Assembly: GCF_021390645.1 (NCBI RefSeq)
Contig: NZ_JAJEJT010000002.1
Location: 248,001 to 312,000 of the forward strand
DNA length: 64,000 bases
Direction of reading: 5' to 3'
Source: Paraburkholderia flagellata
GTDB taxonomy: Bacteria > Pseudomonadota > Gammaproteobacteria > Burkholderiales > Burkholderiaceae
Positions 52,438 through 61,558 of the stretch are shown piece after piece (position 1 is the stretch's first letter; each line of letters opens with the position of its first letter). The position numbers and the translations under genes were made by a program. The notes under the pieces are model-generated. The model made no database searches. It had not been told where the DNA came from and saw nothing but the letters and a program-made list of their open reading frames with translations.

Positions 52438-53031
52438 TCAGACGTGCTCGGGGAAGCCCGAGCGGCCTTGTGTGAGGTCGGTTAGCGTGTTGCGCGCGGC
52501 GTCCACGGCGGTGGCGGGTAACTGGATCGTGAGGCGGACTGTCATGGCGTATTGGCTCTCCACGAGCGTGAACCGTTCCTGGTCGATCCAGTGGCGCACA
52601 CGGGTCTCGTCGGGGTAGCCGAGTTCGACCGTGAGGCGCGCCTGTGCGATGCGCTCGACGCGCTCGGCCCCCTGCAGGGCGCTGGCGATGCCGTCGGTAT
52701 AGGCGCGCACGAGGCCGCCCGCGCCGAGCTTCACGCCGCCGTAATAGCGCACCACGGCCGCGAGCACGCCGTCGAGATCGTGATGGCGCAGCACTTCGAG
52801 GATCGGGCGCCCGGCGGTGCCGGAGGGTTCGCCGTCGTCGGACATGCCGGACTGGCCGCCCGCGAGCAGGGCCCAGCAAACGTGCGTGGCGGTGGGATGT
52901 TCATCTCGCAGACGGCGGATTTCAGCCATGGCTGCTTCGCGGTCGGCAACGGGAATGGCGTGCGCGATGAAGCGGCTCTTGCGGATCTCGAGTTCCGCGG
53001 TGACGGGATGGGCGAGGGTGAAAGTTGGCAC
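52438..53031 (-). CDS. YigZ/IMPACT family protein
   Basis: A 197-residue protein of the YigZ/IMPACT (UPF0029) family. The N-terminal domain has IRKSRFIAHAIPV, ATHVCWAL, SDDGEPSGTAGRPILEVL and YYGGVKLGAGGLVRAY, the full family signature; the C-terminal part is the small DUF1949-like domain. Eukaryotic relatives act on translation control; bacterial function is unclear. Start is a GTG at 53031. Confidence 0.93.
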   Translation of the reverse strand: MPTFTLAHPVTAELEIRKSRFIAHAIPVADREAAMAEIRRLRDEHPTATHVCWALLAGGQSGMSDDGEPSGTAGRPILEVLRHHDLDGVLAAVVRYYGGVKLGAGGLVRAYTDGIASALQGAERVERIAQARLTVELGYPDETRVRHWIDQERFTLVESQYAMTVRLTIQLPATAVDAARNTLTDLTQGRSGFPEHV

Positions 53032-53299
53032 AGGCGGGTTGGCACAGCAGGCGAAACCACCATGTTAGCCGATGCGCACTGGCCGGATCTGGACGTCCGT
53101 CCCTATATCTTGCCAGTTTATGTAATGGTTCTTTGCGCTAGACGCTAGTGACGCCCCGGCTTTCAGACCGGATAATGCTCGGCATGACGGATCTAGCTCT
53201 GGCTGGAGCGAAGCCGAACTCCTCATTCGGTGATCCGTCATAGTCCTTTCTCTCGCGGCGCCGTTCCGGCCGACGCGATTCTCCAGGCGCACAGAAGCC

Positions 53300-53335
53300 A
53301 AAAAAATCCCCGGTCGGACTGTGTCACGACCGGGG
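53300..53335 (-). terminator. Intrinsic terminator, minus strand, no gene attached
   Basis: A 9-bp stem (CCCCGGTCG / CGACCGGGG) with a 10-nt loop; on the minus strand it is followed by a base and then seven T residues. Confidence 0.85.
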
Positions 53336-53459
53336 GTCATAAGGCTCGCCTGTTCTCAAGAGGCAATCCCACATTACGTCCGCAAAATTGCGTCCGCAAT
53401 CGGAAAAAAAACCTGGTGCGCCGGGCGCCCGATGCGCGCTAGTGTTCTCGCGAATGCCC

Positions 53460-53488
53460 AAAAAAAATCCCGGCCATCTCTGGCCGGG
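53460..53488 (-). terminator. Second intrinsic terminator, minus strand, no gene attached
   Basis: An 8-bp stem (CCCGGCCA / TGGCCGGG) with a TCTC loop; on the minus strand it is followed by A and eight T residues. Confidence 0.85.
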
Positions 53489-53826
53489 CAATGAGAATAC
53501 ACCGTGCGCTCCGGGGAACGAAACGCCCGACAACGTTACTAGTGGGGCGCGCGGCCGGCAACACTTGCGCATTACCTGCAATTACTGCCTTATGCCTTTC
53601 CGGCTGCGTCCGGCGCGCGGCGTGGCGGGCCGGAACCGCCGTGTGGCGGGCGCTGTGGCCATATTATTTCGTATGCCGAACGATATTTGCGCAGAGGATC
53701 GCACGTGGCGATGTAAGGCGCTGAAATGCGCCGAGGCCGATCTCCCCAACGGGAGACCGGCCTCGGTGTGCCACTTCCGGCGCCGCCAGCGAAGGCGGCC
53801 CGTCGATCACGCGTACTTCATGCGGA

Positions 53827-54144
53827 TCAGTAACGCGGCGGGGGCGGCGGACGATGGTCGTCGTCGCGGTAGCGCGGGGGACCTTGATCGTGCGGGTGAT
53901 GGTGCATCCACTCGTCGTGTGCCCAATAACGGTGGCCGTCCCAATAACGGTCATCGTGCCAGCCGATCGAGACGTGCGCGTCCACCGGCATCATGTGCGG
54001 TTGGCCGTATTGCGGCACCGATTCGGCACGCAGCCCATACGGTGCGGATTGAGCGAAGGCGCTCGATGCGCCCATCAATGCGCCGCCGGCGATCAATGCT
54101 GCGGCGATGGCGCGGGCGGGGGTCTTCCAGCTTTTCGTATTCAT
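53827..54144 (-). CDS. Small exported His/Pro-rich protein
   Basis: A 105-residue protein with a signal peptide (residues ~1-31, cleavage near AFAQ-SAP). The mature part is low in hydrophobics and ends in an unusual His/Asp/Tyr/Pro-rich tail (HRYWAHDEWMHHHPHDQG and a terminal Pro run). Such tails can bind divalent metals, but no family is recognised. A strong GAGGAGG precedes the ATG. The long hairpin at 53731-53766 follows the stop. Confidence 0.75.
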   Translation of the reverse strand: MNTKSWKTPARAIAAALIAGGALMGASSAFAQSAPYGLRAESVPQYGQPHMMPVDAHVSIGWHDDRYWDGHRYWAHDEWMHHHPHDQGPPRYRDDDHRPPPPPRY

Positions 54145-54455
54145 GATGTACCTCCTCTTTGGTTGCGTCGTCAGTCACGCGGCATCGAGATGCCTTTGTG
54201 TTGCGACCACGGTTCAAAGCTTATCGGCCCAAAGCGGAGGAATACGTGACCACTTGTAAGGTTTCGTTTCATACGATTCTTTATGCACGAAGGGCCGTTC
54301 TGACAGTTGGCCCTTGATGCAGAAAGGATTAAGCGCCGCGCCTGACACTCGGGAACCCGGCCCAGAGGGTCGGGTTGTCAACTGGCGTTACATCTGGGCG
54401 GCGCGGGCCGCCCGAATGCGTCACCTGTACCGGTCAGCGGGTTCCGGTGTCGTTC
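54145..54455. other. Intergenic region, promoter of the exported protein gene
   Basis: Gene-free. It should hold the promoter for the minus-strand exported protein at 54144; I could not identify a clear pair of promoter boxes. Plus-strand frames here are low quality. The acyl-CoA synthetase gene ends at 54456. Confidence 0.4.
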
Positions 54456-56135
54456 TTACCGAGGGGTTGTCGCGCCTGGCGTGCCTGTTTGTGCGCCAGA
54501 CAGATCGATTGCGCTTTGCGAGCCTAGTTGCGCGCGCAACTCATATTTCTGGATCTTGCCCGTGGCTGTGCGCGGCAGTTCGCCGAATCGCACGGCGCGC
54601 GGCACCTTGAAGTGCGCGAGAAAGAGCCGGCAGTGCGCGATGATTTCCTCGGCCGTGGCGCTCGCGCCGGGCCGCAGTTCGACGAACGCACACGGCACTT
54701 CTCCCCACTTCGGGTCGGGCATCGCCACGACGGCGGCGAGCGCGACGGCCGGGTGGCGATACAGCGTGTCCTCGACTTCGATGCTAGAGATGTTCTCCCC
54801 GCCCGAGATGATGATGTCCTTGCTGCGGTCGGTAATGCGCACGTAGCCGTCGGGCGTCATCACGCCGAGGTCGCCCGTATGGAACCATCCGCCGCGGAAC
54901 GCCTCTTCGGTCGCGCGCTCGTTCTTCAAATAGCCCTTCATGCAGATGTTGCCGCGGAACATGATCTCGCCGAGCGTTTCGCCGTCGGAGGGCACGGGCT
55001 CCATCGTCTGCCCATTGCGCACGCTCACACCGCTTTGCAGGTGATAGCGCACGCCCTGGCGAGCGGCGAGGCGCGACTGTTCCTCTTCGGGCAGCGTCTG
55101 CCAGCGCTCCTGCACCGCACACACGGCGGCGGGGCCGTACACCTCGGTCAGGCCATAGACATGCGTAAGCTCGATGCCGATCGTCTTCATCTTCGCGATC
55201 ACGGCCGGCGCGGGCGGCGCGCCGGCGACCATCGTGCGCACGGTGTGCGTGATGCCCTCGCGATACTCGGCGGGGGCGTCGGCGAGCGCGCCCTGCACGA
55301 TGGGCGCGCCGCAATAGTGCGTGACGCGCTCGCTGCGAATGAGGTCGAACACGAGCTTCGCGTCGAACTTGCGCAGGCACACATTGACGCCCGCTCGCGC
55401 AGCGACGGTCCACGCAAAGCACCAGCCGTTGCAGTGAAAGAGCGGCAGCGTCCAGAGGTACACGGCGTGCTTGGGCATGTCCCATTCGAGGATGTTGCTC
55501 ACCGCGTTGAGGTACGCGCCGCGATGGTGATACACGACGCCCTTGGGGTCGCCCGTCGTGCCCGAGGTGTAGTTCAGCGCAATGGCGTCCCATTCGTCGC
55601 GCGGCGGCGCCCAGGCGAACTCGGGATCGCCCTGCTCGAGGAACGCCTCGTAGTCGGTTGCGCGCGGGAAGAATTCGGGGTCGGCGGCCGCGATGTCGGC
55701 CACGCTGATGATCTTGAGGCTGGGGAATTCGAGCGCCGCGCGCTGCGCGAGCGCCGCGAATTCGGTATCGACGATCAATGCCTTCGCTTCGCCATGGCGC
55801 AGCATGAACAGCATGGTGGCGACATCGAGCCGCGTGTTGAGCGTGTTGAGCACCGCGCCGAGCATGGGCACGCCGAAGTGCGCCTCGACCATCGCAGGAA
55901 TGTTGGGCAGCAGCGCCGCCACCGTGTCGCTGCGGCCGATGCCCGCCCGTTCGAGCGCGCTCGCGAGCCGCCGCGTGCGTGCATAAGTCTCGCGCCAGGT
56001 GCGGCGGATGTCGCCATGGACGACGGCGAGACGATCGCCGTAGACTTCGGCCGCGCGGGCGATGAAATCGATCGGCGTGAGCGGCACATAGTTGGCTTCG
56101 CGTTGCGCGAGCCCTTCTTCGTACGGGTGCAACAT
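54456..56135 (-). CDS. AMP-forming acyl-CoA synthetase
   Basis: A 559-residue adenylate-forming ligase with the phosphate loop YTSGTTGDPKGVVYHHRG, the AMP motif HVYGLTEVYGP, WFHTGDLGVMTPDGYV and the catalytic lysine in RTATGKIQKYEL. Its segment WTLPLFHCNGWCFAWTVAARAG is typical of the DmdB/plant AAE-like group, which activates short or methylthio acids, but the substrate is unknown. The C-terminal ~25 residues are Ser/Thr/Gly-rich. It is divergent from a Crp/Fnr gene. Confidence 0.9.
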   Translation of the reverse strand: MLHPYEEGLAQREANYVPLTPIDFIARAAEVYGDRLAVVHGDIRRTWRETYARTRRLASALERAGIGRSDTVAALLPNIPAMVEAHFGVPMLGAVLNTLNTRLDVATMLFMLRHGEAKALIVDTEFAALAQRAALEFPSLKIISVADIAAADPEFFPRATDYEAFLEQGDPEFAWAPPRDEWDAIALNYTSGTTGDPKGVVYHHRGAYLNAVSNILEWDMPKHAVYLWTLPLFHCNGWCFAWTVAARAGVNVCLRKFDAKLVFDLIRSERVTHYCGAPIVQGALADAPAEYREGITHTVRTMVAGAPPAPAVIAKMKTIGIELTHVYGLTEVYGPAAVCAVQERWQTLPEEEQSRLAARQGVRYHLQSGVSVRNGQTMEPVPSDGETLGEIMFRGNICMKGYLKNERATEEAFRGGWFHTGDLGVMTPDGYVRITDRSKDIIISGGENISSIEVEDTLYRHPAVALAAVVAMPDPKWGEVPCAFVELRPGASATAEEIIAHCRLFLAHFKVPRAVRFGELPRTATGKIQKYELRAQLGSQSAIDLSGAQTGTPGATTPR

Positions 56136-56331
56136 GGCGGTGTCTCCGGTGTCGATCGCCGATGCCGGCTCAGAGCCGTGCCGCGGTCGGTCGCAGGTTT
56201 GTCGGTATGATTCGCGCTACCGTAGCAGGGCCGCGCACGCCAGTCTGTCGCCGGCGCGACAGAGCGGGCCGCGACGCACGATCCGCTCGGCAAGATCGGC
56301 CCAAAGATTGACTAAACCCAAGGAAAGCGCG

Positions 56332-57099
56332 ATGTCGCAATCCATTATGCCCCCGGACGGGACCCCGCCTGCCCGCGATTCGTGGAACGAAGGCGAGCGC
56401 ATCGACGCAGCAAACCTCGCGCGCCTGACCTCGCTGTTCGAGCGCTGCGTGTGGTTTCGCGCGCTTGCGCCCGAGCATCGCGAGTGGGTGCTGGCGTCCT
56501 CGCATGCGCAGGGCTATGCCGCGGGCGCGATCGTCGCCGCGCGCGAAGCCCCCTCCGACTGGTGGCTCGGCGTGAGTTCGGGCCTCGTGAAGCTGGCGAT
56601 CTTCAATGCTTCGGGGCGCGGCTGCACGTTTTCGGGTGTGCCGCACGGCGGCTGGTTCGGTGAGGGGAGCGTCATCAAGCGCGAGCCGCGCAAGTACGAC
56701 GTGATCGCGCTGCAGCCGTCGCTCGTCATGGCCGTCGCCACCGGGACGTTCCACCGGCTCATGGACAGCAGCCTGCCGTTCAACCGCTTCGTGATCCATC
56801 AGCTCAACAACCGCATGGGCGAGTTCATCGCGCTGATCCAGAACAGCCGCTTGCTCGACGTGGATGCGCGCGTCGCGCAGTCGCTCGCGCAGATGTTCAA
56901 TCCCGATCTCTACCCCGAGACGGGGCGTGCGCTCGACATCTCGCAGGAGGAGATCGGCATGCTGGCGGGTGCGTCGAGGCAACGGATCAACCAGGCCCTG
57001 CAGACGCTCGAGCGCCAGGGGCTCGTCGCGCTCTCCTATAACCGCGTGGACGTGCTCGATCTCGACGGGCTGCGCGCGTTTGGCCGCGACCAGATTTGA
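56332..57099 (+). CDS. Crp/Fnr family transcriptional regulator
   Basis: A 255-residue regulator with an N-terminal cyclic-nucleotide-binding-like beta-roll (~45-160; GWFGEGSVIKREPRKYDVIAL in part) and a C-terminal winged helix (ISQEEIGMLAGASRQRINQALQTLERQG). It lacks the N-terminal cysteines of Fnr, so it is not an oxygen-sensing Fe-S protein. AAGGAAAG precedes the ATG. Divergent from the acyl-CoA synthetase gene, which may be its target. Confidence 0.88.
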   Translation: MSQSIMPPDGTPPARDSWNEGERIDAANLARLTSLFERCVWFRALAPEHREWVLASSHAQGYAAGAIVAAREAPSDWWLGVSSGLVKLAIFNASGRGCTFSGVPHGGWFGEGSVIKREPRKYDVIALQPSLVMAVATGTFHRLMDSSLPFNRFVIHQLNNRMGEFIALIQNSRLLDVDARVAQSLAQMFNPDLYPETGRALDISQEEIGMLAGASRQRINQALQTLERQGLVALSYNRVDVLDLDGLRAFGRDQI

Positions 57100-57215
57100 G
57101 TACCGCAGAAGTCCTTATCAATCTTGCGAGGAATAGAAGACTCTCTCCGCCGCGAGCCGGTTTTTATGGGTGAGCGCGCTGCGTAGACTTTGCCCATCGA
57201 GTTCAAACGGAGAGC

Positions 57216-57578
57216 ATGGTGAAAAACGCAATGCTGCGCGCGGCGCTGGTTTCGATGATGGCGATTGTTCCGGCGGTGTCGTTTGCGCAGGCCGATAGCG
57301 CGCAAAACGGCCCTGTGACGCGCGCCCAGGTGCTTCAGGAATTGGTTGATCTGGAGTCAGTGGGGTACAACCCGGCTTCGGCGAACGACGTCACGTATCC
57401 GGAAGATGTGCAGAGAGCCATGCACAGGCTTGCCGAAAAGCGCGCCAACGAAGCGCGCGTGGCGCAGGAGCAGGTCGCGCAGTCGGGTTACGGCGCGCCG
57501 CCCGCGCAGAACGGCGAAGCGGGCGCGCCCGCCGCCGTGTCGGGCAGCGAGCCGCCGCCCGCTTACCGGCACCATTGA
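57216..57578 (+). CDS. DUF4148 exported protein (paralogue)
   Basis: A 120-residue exported protein with a signal peptide ending near SFAQ and the DUF4148 core PVTRAQVLQELVDLESVGYNP and YPEDVQRAMHRLAEKRANE. It shares the order of motifs and the C-terminal SGYGAPP with the protein at 6781-7050, so the two are paralogues. The extra C-terminal part is Ala/Pro-rich. It converges with the penicillin-binding protein gene, 8 bp apart. Function unknown. Confidence 0.85.
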   Translation: MVKNAMLRAALVSMMAIVPAVSFAQADSAQNGPVTRAQVLQELVDLESVGYNPASANDVTYPEDVQRAMHRLAEKRANEARVAQEQVAQSGYGAPPAQNGEAGAPAAVSGSEPPPAYRHH

Positions 57579-57586
57579 TTGCGACG

Positions 57587-59362
57587 CTAACCGCGCCCTG
57601 AGCTGACCTTGGTGCCCTTGGGACTCTCGGGTGCGGCCGCGACATCGGGCGGCACGCCGAGCAACTGGAGCGTGCCGGCCGTCACGCCAGAGAACACCGG
57701 CCCCGCGACCGTGCCGCCATAGAACGCCTTGCCCGCCGGATCGTCGATCATCACCGCGACGATCACGCGCGGCGCGCTCATCGGCGCCATGCCCACGAAG
57801 AGCGCGCGATAGCGGTTCTTCGCGTAGCCCGCGCCGATCTGCTTGCGTGCGGTGCCCGTCTTGCCGCCCACCCGATAGCCATCCACATTCGCGGCGCGCC
57901 CCGTGCCGCCGTCGCTCGTCGCCATTTCCAGCATCTTGCGCATCGCGGCGGCCGTGGCCGGTGTCGTCACGGCACGCGTCGCCAGCGCAGTTGAACTGTT
58001 CGCGCCGCCTGACGGATCGCGCAGCAGCGTAACCGGATGCAGCGTGCCGTCGCCGGCGTAGGCCGTGTAGATCTGCGCCATCTGCAGGAGCGAAGTGGAA
58101 AGGCCGTAGCCATACGCCATCGTCGCCTGCTCGATGGGGCGCCAGCGCGCCCACGGCCGCACGCGGCCAGGCGCTACGCCCGGGAACGTGACGCCGGGCT
58201 TCTGCCCGAGGCCGTACTCCTGATACTTGTCCCAGATGGTTTGCGCGGGGAGATTCAGCGCGAGCTTGGCGAGCGCGATGTTGCTCGACTTCTGGATCGC
58301 TTCGGCCACGGTCATGCGGCCATGATTGGACGTGTCGTGGATCGTCGCGGGGCCGATGCGGTAGGTGCCCGGCGAGGTGTCGATGAGCGTGTTTGCGTTG
58401 ACCTTGCGCAGGTCCATGGCAAGCGAAACGACCACGGGCTTGATCGTCGAGCCGGGCTCGAACGTGTCGACCACGGCGCGGTTGCGCAACTGCTTGCCCG
58501 TGAGACGCGCGCGGTCGTTCGGGTCGAACGACGGCCAGTTCGCGAGCGCGAGGATCTCGCCGTTCTGCGCGTCGAGCACGACGACGCTGCCCGCTTCCGC
58601 ATGGTTTTTTGCCACCGCAGCCTTGAGCTGCGTGTACGCGAGCTGCTGGACGCGGCGGTCGATGGTGAGCTGCACGGTCTCGCCGTTGCGCGGCTGCACG
58701 CGCTCGCTCGGCTCGGAAACGACGCGCCCGAGCCGGTCGCGGATCACCTCGCGCTGGCCCGGCGTGCCGCGCAGTCGCGTGTTCGCGGCAAGCTCGACGC
58801 CTTCCTGGCCGGCGTCTTCGATGTCGGTGAAGCCCACCACGTGCGCGGCCGATTCGCCTTCGGGGTAATAGCGCTTCGAGTCGGCGATCAGCGTGATGCC
58901 GCCCATGCCCATCTCGTCGATGTGCTCGGCGGTGTTGGCGTCCACCTGGCGTTTGAGCAGCACGAAGGAGCGGTCGCCGGCAACGCGCCGGTCCAGTTCC
59001 GCGAGCGGCATGTCGAGCACGCGCGCGAGCGGCGCGTGCGCTGCGGCGTCGAGCAGGCGCGGATTCACCCAGACTTCGAACGTGGCGAGGCTCACGGCCA
59101 GCAGCGCGCCGTTGCGATCGACGATGCGCCCGCGCATGGCGTCGAGTTCCAGCGTGCGCTGGTAGCGCTTTTGGCCCTGCTTCACGTAGAAGCCGTGATT
59201 GGCGATCTGAATCCAGAACGCGCGCCCCGCCAGCGCCGCGAAGGCGGCGAACGTGATGAACACGATGAACTTCGAGCGCCACGCGGGCAGGCGCGGCGCG
59301 AGCATCGGGTGACGGGTCGCGGTCGCGTGCGGGTCGCGTGGCGGTTTCCTGGAACGGATCAT
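57587..59362 (-). CDS. Orphan penicillin-binding protein of the FtsI/PBP3 class
   Basis: A 591-residue class B penicillin-binding protein: one N-terminal membrane helix (~residues 28-47), a dimerisation domain starting RGRIVDRNGALLA, and a transpeptidase domain with all three motifs intact, STIK (~residue 304), SSN (~362) and KTG (~498). It cross-links septal peptidoglycan. It lies outside any mraZ-ftsI-mur cluster, next to a DUF4148 gene and a chemoreceptor, so it is probably a second, specialised copy. The ATG at 59362 is 24 nt below a predicted transcription start; the next ATG is 19 codons in. Confidence 0.9.
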   Translation of the reverse strand: MIRSRKPPRDPHATATRHPMLAPRLPAWRSKFIVFITFAAFAALAGRAFWIQIANHGFYVKQGQKRYQRTLELDAMRGRIVDRNGALLAVSLATFEVWVNPRLLDAAAHAPLARVLDMPLAELDRRVAGDRSFVLLKRQVDANTAEHIDEMGMGGITLIADSKRYYPEGESAAHVVGFTDIEDAGQEGVELAANTRLRGTPGQREVIRDRLGRVVSEPSERVQPRNGETVQLTIDRRVQQLAYTQLKAAVAKNHAEAGSVVVLDAQNGEILALANWPSFDPNDRARLTGKQLRNRAVVDTFEPGSTIKPVVVSLAMDLRKVNANTLIDTSPGTYRIGPATIHDTSNHGRMTVAEAIQKSSNIALAKLALNLPAQTIWDKYQEYGLGQKPGVTFPGVAPGRVRPWARWRPIEQATMAYGYGLSTSLLQMAQIYTAYAGDGTLHPVTLLRDPSGGANSSTALATRAVTTPATAAAMRKMLEMATSDGGTGRAANVDGYRVGGKTGTARKQIGAGYAKNRYRALFVGMAPMSAPRVIVAVMIDDPAGKAFYGGTVAGPVFSGVTAGTLQLLGVPPDVAAAPESPKGTKVSSGRG

Positions 59363-59392
59363 CGGCAAGGCGGGGTGGCTTGGCAGAACTAT

Positions 59393-59420
59393 ATTGTAAA
59401 CATGATGTAATTTAATTGAA
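59393..59420 (-). promoter_or_regulatory. Candidate promoter of the FtsI-class gene
   Basis: On the minus strand TTCAAT (59415-59420) and TACAAT (59393-59398) are 16 bp apart, in an AT-rich patch just upstream of the penicillin-binding protein gene. Confidence 0.5.
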
Positions 59421-59590
59421 ATGAAAGGTGCGCACGGCCGCGAGACGATCGGGTGCGTGTTGCGCGCCGTCATGCGGCGCGAACGGTGCGGGGAAGTGGG
59501 AGGGGCGTAAACCGAACCGGGCCGCGAATGCGGCCCGGTGAAAGGCGGGAGGCACCGGCGGCGAAGTCGCGCCGCGGTGCGCAGACCCGT

Positions 59591-61147
59591 TTAAGCGTGC
59601 GCCGGCAAGCGGAAGCTCGCGATCGATTCGCGCAGCACGCTCACCTGATCCTTGAGCGAATGGGCGGCGGCGGCGGCCTCTTCGACGAGCGCCGCATTCT
59701 GCTGCGTCACCTGATCCATCTCGCCCACTGCGCGGTTGACCTGCTCGATGCCGGCACTCTGCTCGCGCGAAGCGTTGCTGATCTCTTCGAGGATCTCGTG
59801 CACGCGTCGCACCGACTGCACGATCTCGGTCATCGTCGCGCCGGCGTTGGTCACGAGATGCTGGCCTTCGGTCACTGTGCCCGTCGACTTTTCGATCAGC
59901 GCCTTGATCTCCTTGGCGGCGGTGGCGGAGCGCTGCGCGAGGCTGCGCACTTCGGCAGCCACGACCGCGAAGCCACGGCCCTGCTCGCCCGCGCGCGCCG
60001 CTTCCACGGCCGCGTTCAAGGCGAGGATGTTGGTCTGGAACGCAATGCCGTCGATCACGCCGATGATGTCGCCAATCTGCTGTGAACTCGTCGTGATGTC
60101 GCCCATGGTGCGCACCACGTCGTCGACCACGGCGCTGCCGCGCGTGGCGACGTCGGCGGCCTGGCTCGCGAGCGACGCCGCATGCTGGGCGCTATCCGCG
60201 CTCTGGCGCACATTCGCCGTCATCTGATCCATGCTCGATGCGGTCTGCACGAGCGCCGCCGCCTGTTCCTCGGTGCGCTGCGAGAGATCCGTGTTGCCCG
60301 CCGCAATCTCGTTCGCGCCCACGTTGATGTTTTCCGCGCCGCTGCGCACGCGCGAGACGGTTTGCACGAGCGCCGTCTGCATCGTTGCGAGCGCACGCAT
60401 CAGGCTGGTCTCGTTCGTGCCCTGCACGTGCAGGCGCAGGGTGAGATCGCCCTCGGCGATGCGGTTGGCCGCGTCCACCGCGCCTTCCAGCTCGCCGCCG
60501 ATGCTGCTGCGCACGCTGCGCACGACGAGCACCATCACGGCGGTGGAGGCGGCCCCCAGCAGGAAGGTGACGCCGAGCCAGCGCAGCAGGCTGCCGTAGA
60601 ACTCGGCGCGCACGTCGTCCATGTACATGCCCGTCACGATCACCCAGTCCCACGGTGCGAAGCGGCGGCCGTAGCTCGTCTTGGGCACCGGCTCGCTATG
60701 GCCGGGCTTGGCCCACAGGTAGTCGAGAAAGCCGCCGTTCGGCCCGCTCGCCGCGTTCACGAGTTCGGTGAATACGTGAGTGCCCGCGGGGTCGGTGAAG
60801 TCCGAGAGCTTCTTGCCGTTCAGCTCGGGCTTGATCGGGTGCATCAGCATGACCGCATTCGAGTCGTTGATGCTCAGATAGCCGTCCGCGCCGTAGCGGA
60901 TCGAGCCGATCACGGCGAGCGCCTGCTTCTGCGCGTCGGCTTCGGGCAGGGCGTTGCGTTGCGAGAGGCCGTAGTAATAGTTCGCGACGCTCATCGCTTC
61001 TTCGACGAGCGTGGTGAGCTGCGCGCGCCGCTCGCGAATCATCGACTCGCGGCTTTGCCAGGCGCCAAAGGCGACGATCAACAGCAGGCCGATCCAGAGG
61101 ATCACGATCATCGAGCGGAGCTTCTTGTTCAGGGTCATGTTCTGCAT
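59591..61147 (-). CDS. Methyl-accepting chemotaxis protein
   Basis: A 518-residue chemoreceptor: a first membrane helix (~11-30), a periplasmic single-Cache domain (~35-190, with [13 protein letters not shown] and [20 protein letters not shown]), a second helix, a HAMP region, and a long cytoplasmic coiled coil with the tip [25 protein letters not shown]. It lacks the C-terminal NWETF pentapeptide that tethers methylation enzymes. Single gene, no che genes nearby. Confidence 0.92.
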   Translation of the reverse strand: MQNMTLNKKLRSMIVILWIGLLLIVAFGAWQSRESMIRERRAQLTTLVEEAMSVANYYYGLSQRNALPEADAQKQALAVIGSIRYGADGYLSINDSNAVMLMHPIKPELNGKKLSDFTDPAGTHVFTELVNAASGPNGGFLDYLWAKPGHSEPVPKTSYGRRFAPWDWVIVTGMYMDDVRAEFYGSLLRWLGVTFLLGAASTAVMVLVVRSVRSSIGGELEGAVDAANRIAEGDLTLRLHVQGTNETSLMRALATMQTALVQTVSRVRSGAENINVGANEIAAGNTDLSQRTEEQAAALVQTASSMDQMTANVRQSADSAQHAASLASQAADVATRGSAVVDDVVRTMGDITTSSQQIGDIIGVIDGIAFQTNILALNAAVEAARAGEQGRGFAVVAAEVRSLAQRSATAAKEIKALIEKSTGTVTEGQHLVTNAGATMTEIVQSVRRVHEILEEISNASREQSAGIEQVNRAVGEMDQVTQQNAALVEEAAAAAHSLKDQVSVLRESIASFRLPAHA

Positions 61148-61558
61148 GGTCGGTCAGGTATTCCACAGGGCAGGAGCGGTACGACTGGCGATACGTTGCC
61201 GCCAGAGTGTGTTTACGGCCCACGCAAACGTGCGCGAGACCCAGGGGGAACCCTGCTTAGGCAGCGTTTCTTCATACAAAACAAAGACCTTTGATCTGGC
61301 TCATATGACGGAGCGCTGAAACCCCCCCGCGAAAACGCCGATAAAAGCCACAAATTTCACTGTAACTCCATGATTTGCCACTCTTTGCGTCGATCGACTG
61401 CGGATAGGAATCATTTCCGATATAGTCGCGACTTTGCTCCCGGCCGGCCTGATTTCGAGGCCTGCGATGACGCCGGGGACGAAGACTTTTCCCAACGATG
61501 CGACGCGCACGGCGCAGCCCCCGCTGCCGCCCTCATGACGTCCACTGGAGTAACAAGA
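61148..61558. other. Intergenic region before the phosphonate operon
   Basis: About 410 bp without a supported gene. It must hold divergent promoters for the chemoreceptor and the PEP mutase gene. A TATAGT at 61421-61426 may be a -10 element for the latter, but its -35 is poor. No sigma-28 site is visible for the chemoreceptor. Confidence 0.4.

Larger units (their letters stand above)
53032..53826. other. Gene-free stretch with minus-strand terminators
   Basis: About 795 bp with no convincing gene. It contains two clean intrinsic terminators on the minus strand (53300-53335 and 53460-53488), a further A8 tract at 53404-53411 beside GC-rich sequence, a perfect 10-bp inverted repeat 53184-53193 / 53232-53241 (ATGACGGATC / GATCCGTCAT), and a long hairpin at 53731-53766 after the exported-protein gene. 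Possible small RNA locus. Confidence 0.5.

Noticed and set aside
53184..53241. tRNA-like fold
   Set aside because: The inverted repeat arms enclose only 38 bases and there are no T-loop or anticodon features.
53065..53340. 91-codon minus-strand frame, with an inner ATG after AAAGGA at ~53242
   Set aside because: The composition is unconvincing, it runs through the 10-bp inverted repeat, and it overlaps the yigZ start region. Too weak to call.
53388..54146. 252-codon plus-strand open frame
   Set aside because: Arg-rich, no family features, and antisense to a minus-strand gene with a signal peptide and strong ribosome site.
54215..54235. Sigma-28 promoter for the exported protein gene (GCCGATAA on the minus strand)
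   Set aside because: The -10 matches exactly, but no TAAA-type -35 lies 11 bp upstream.
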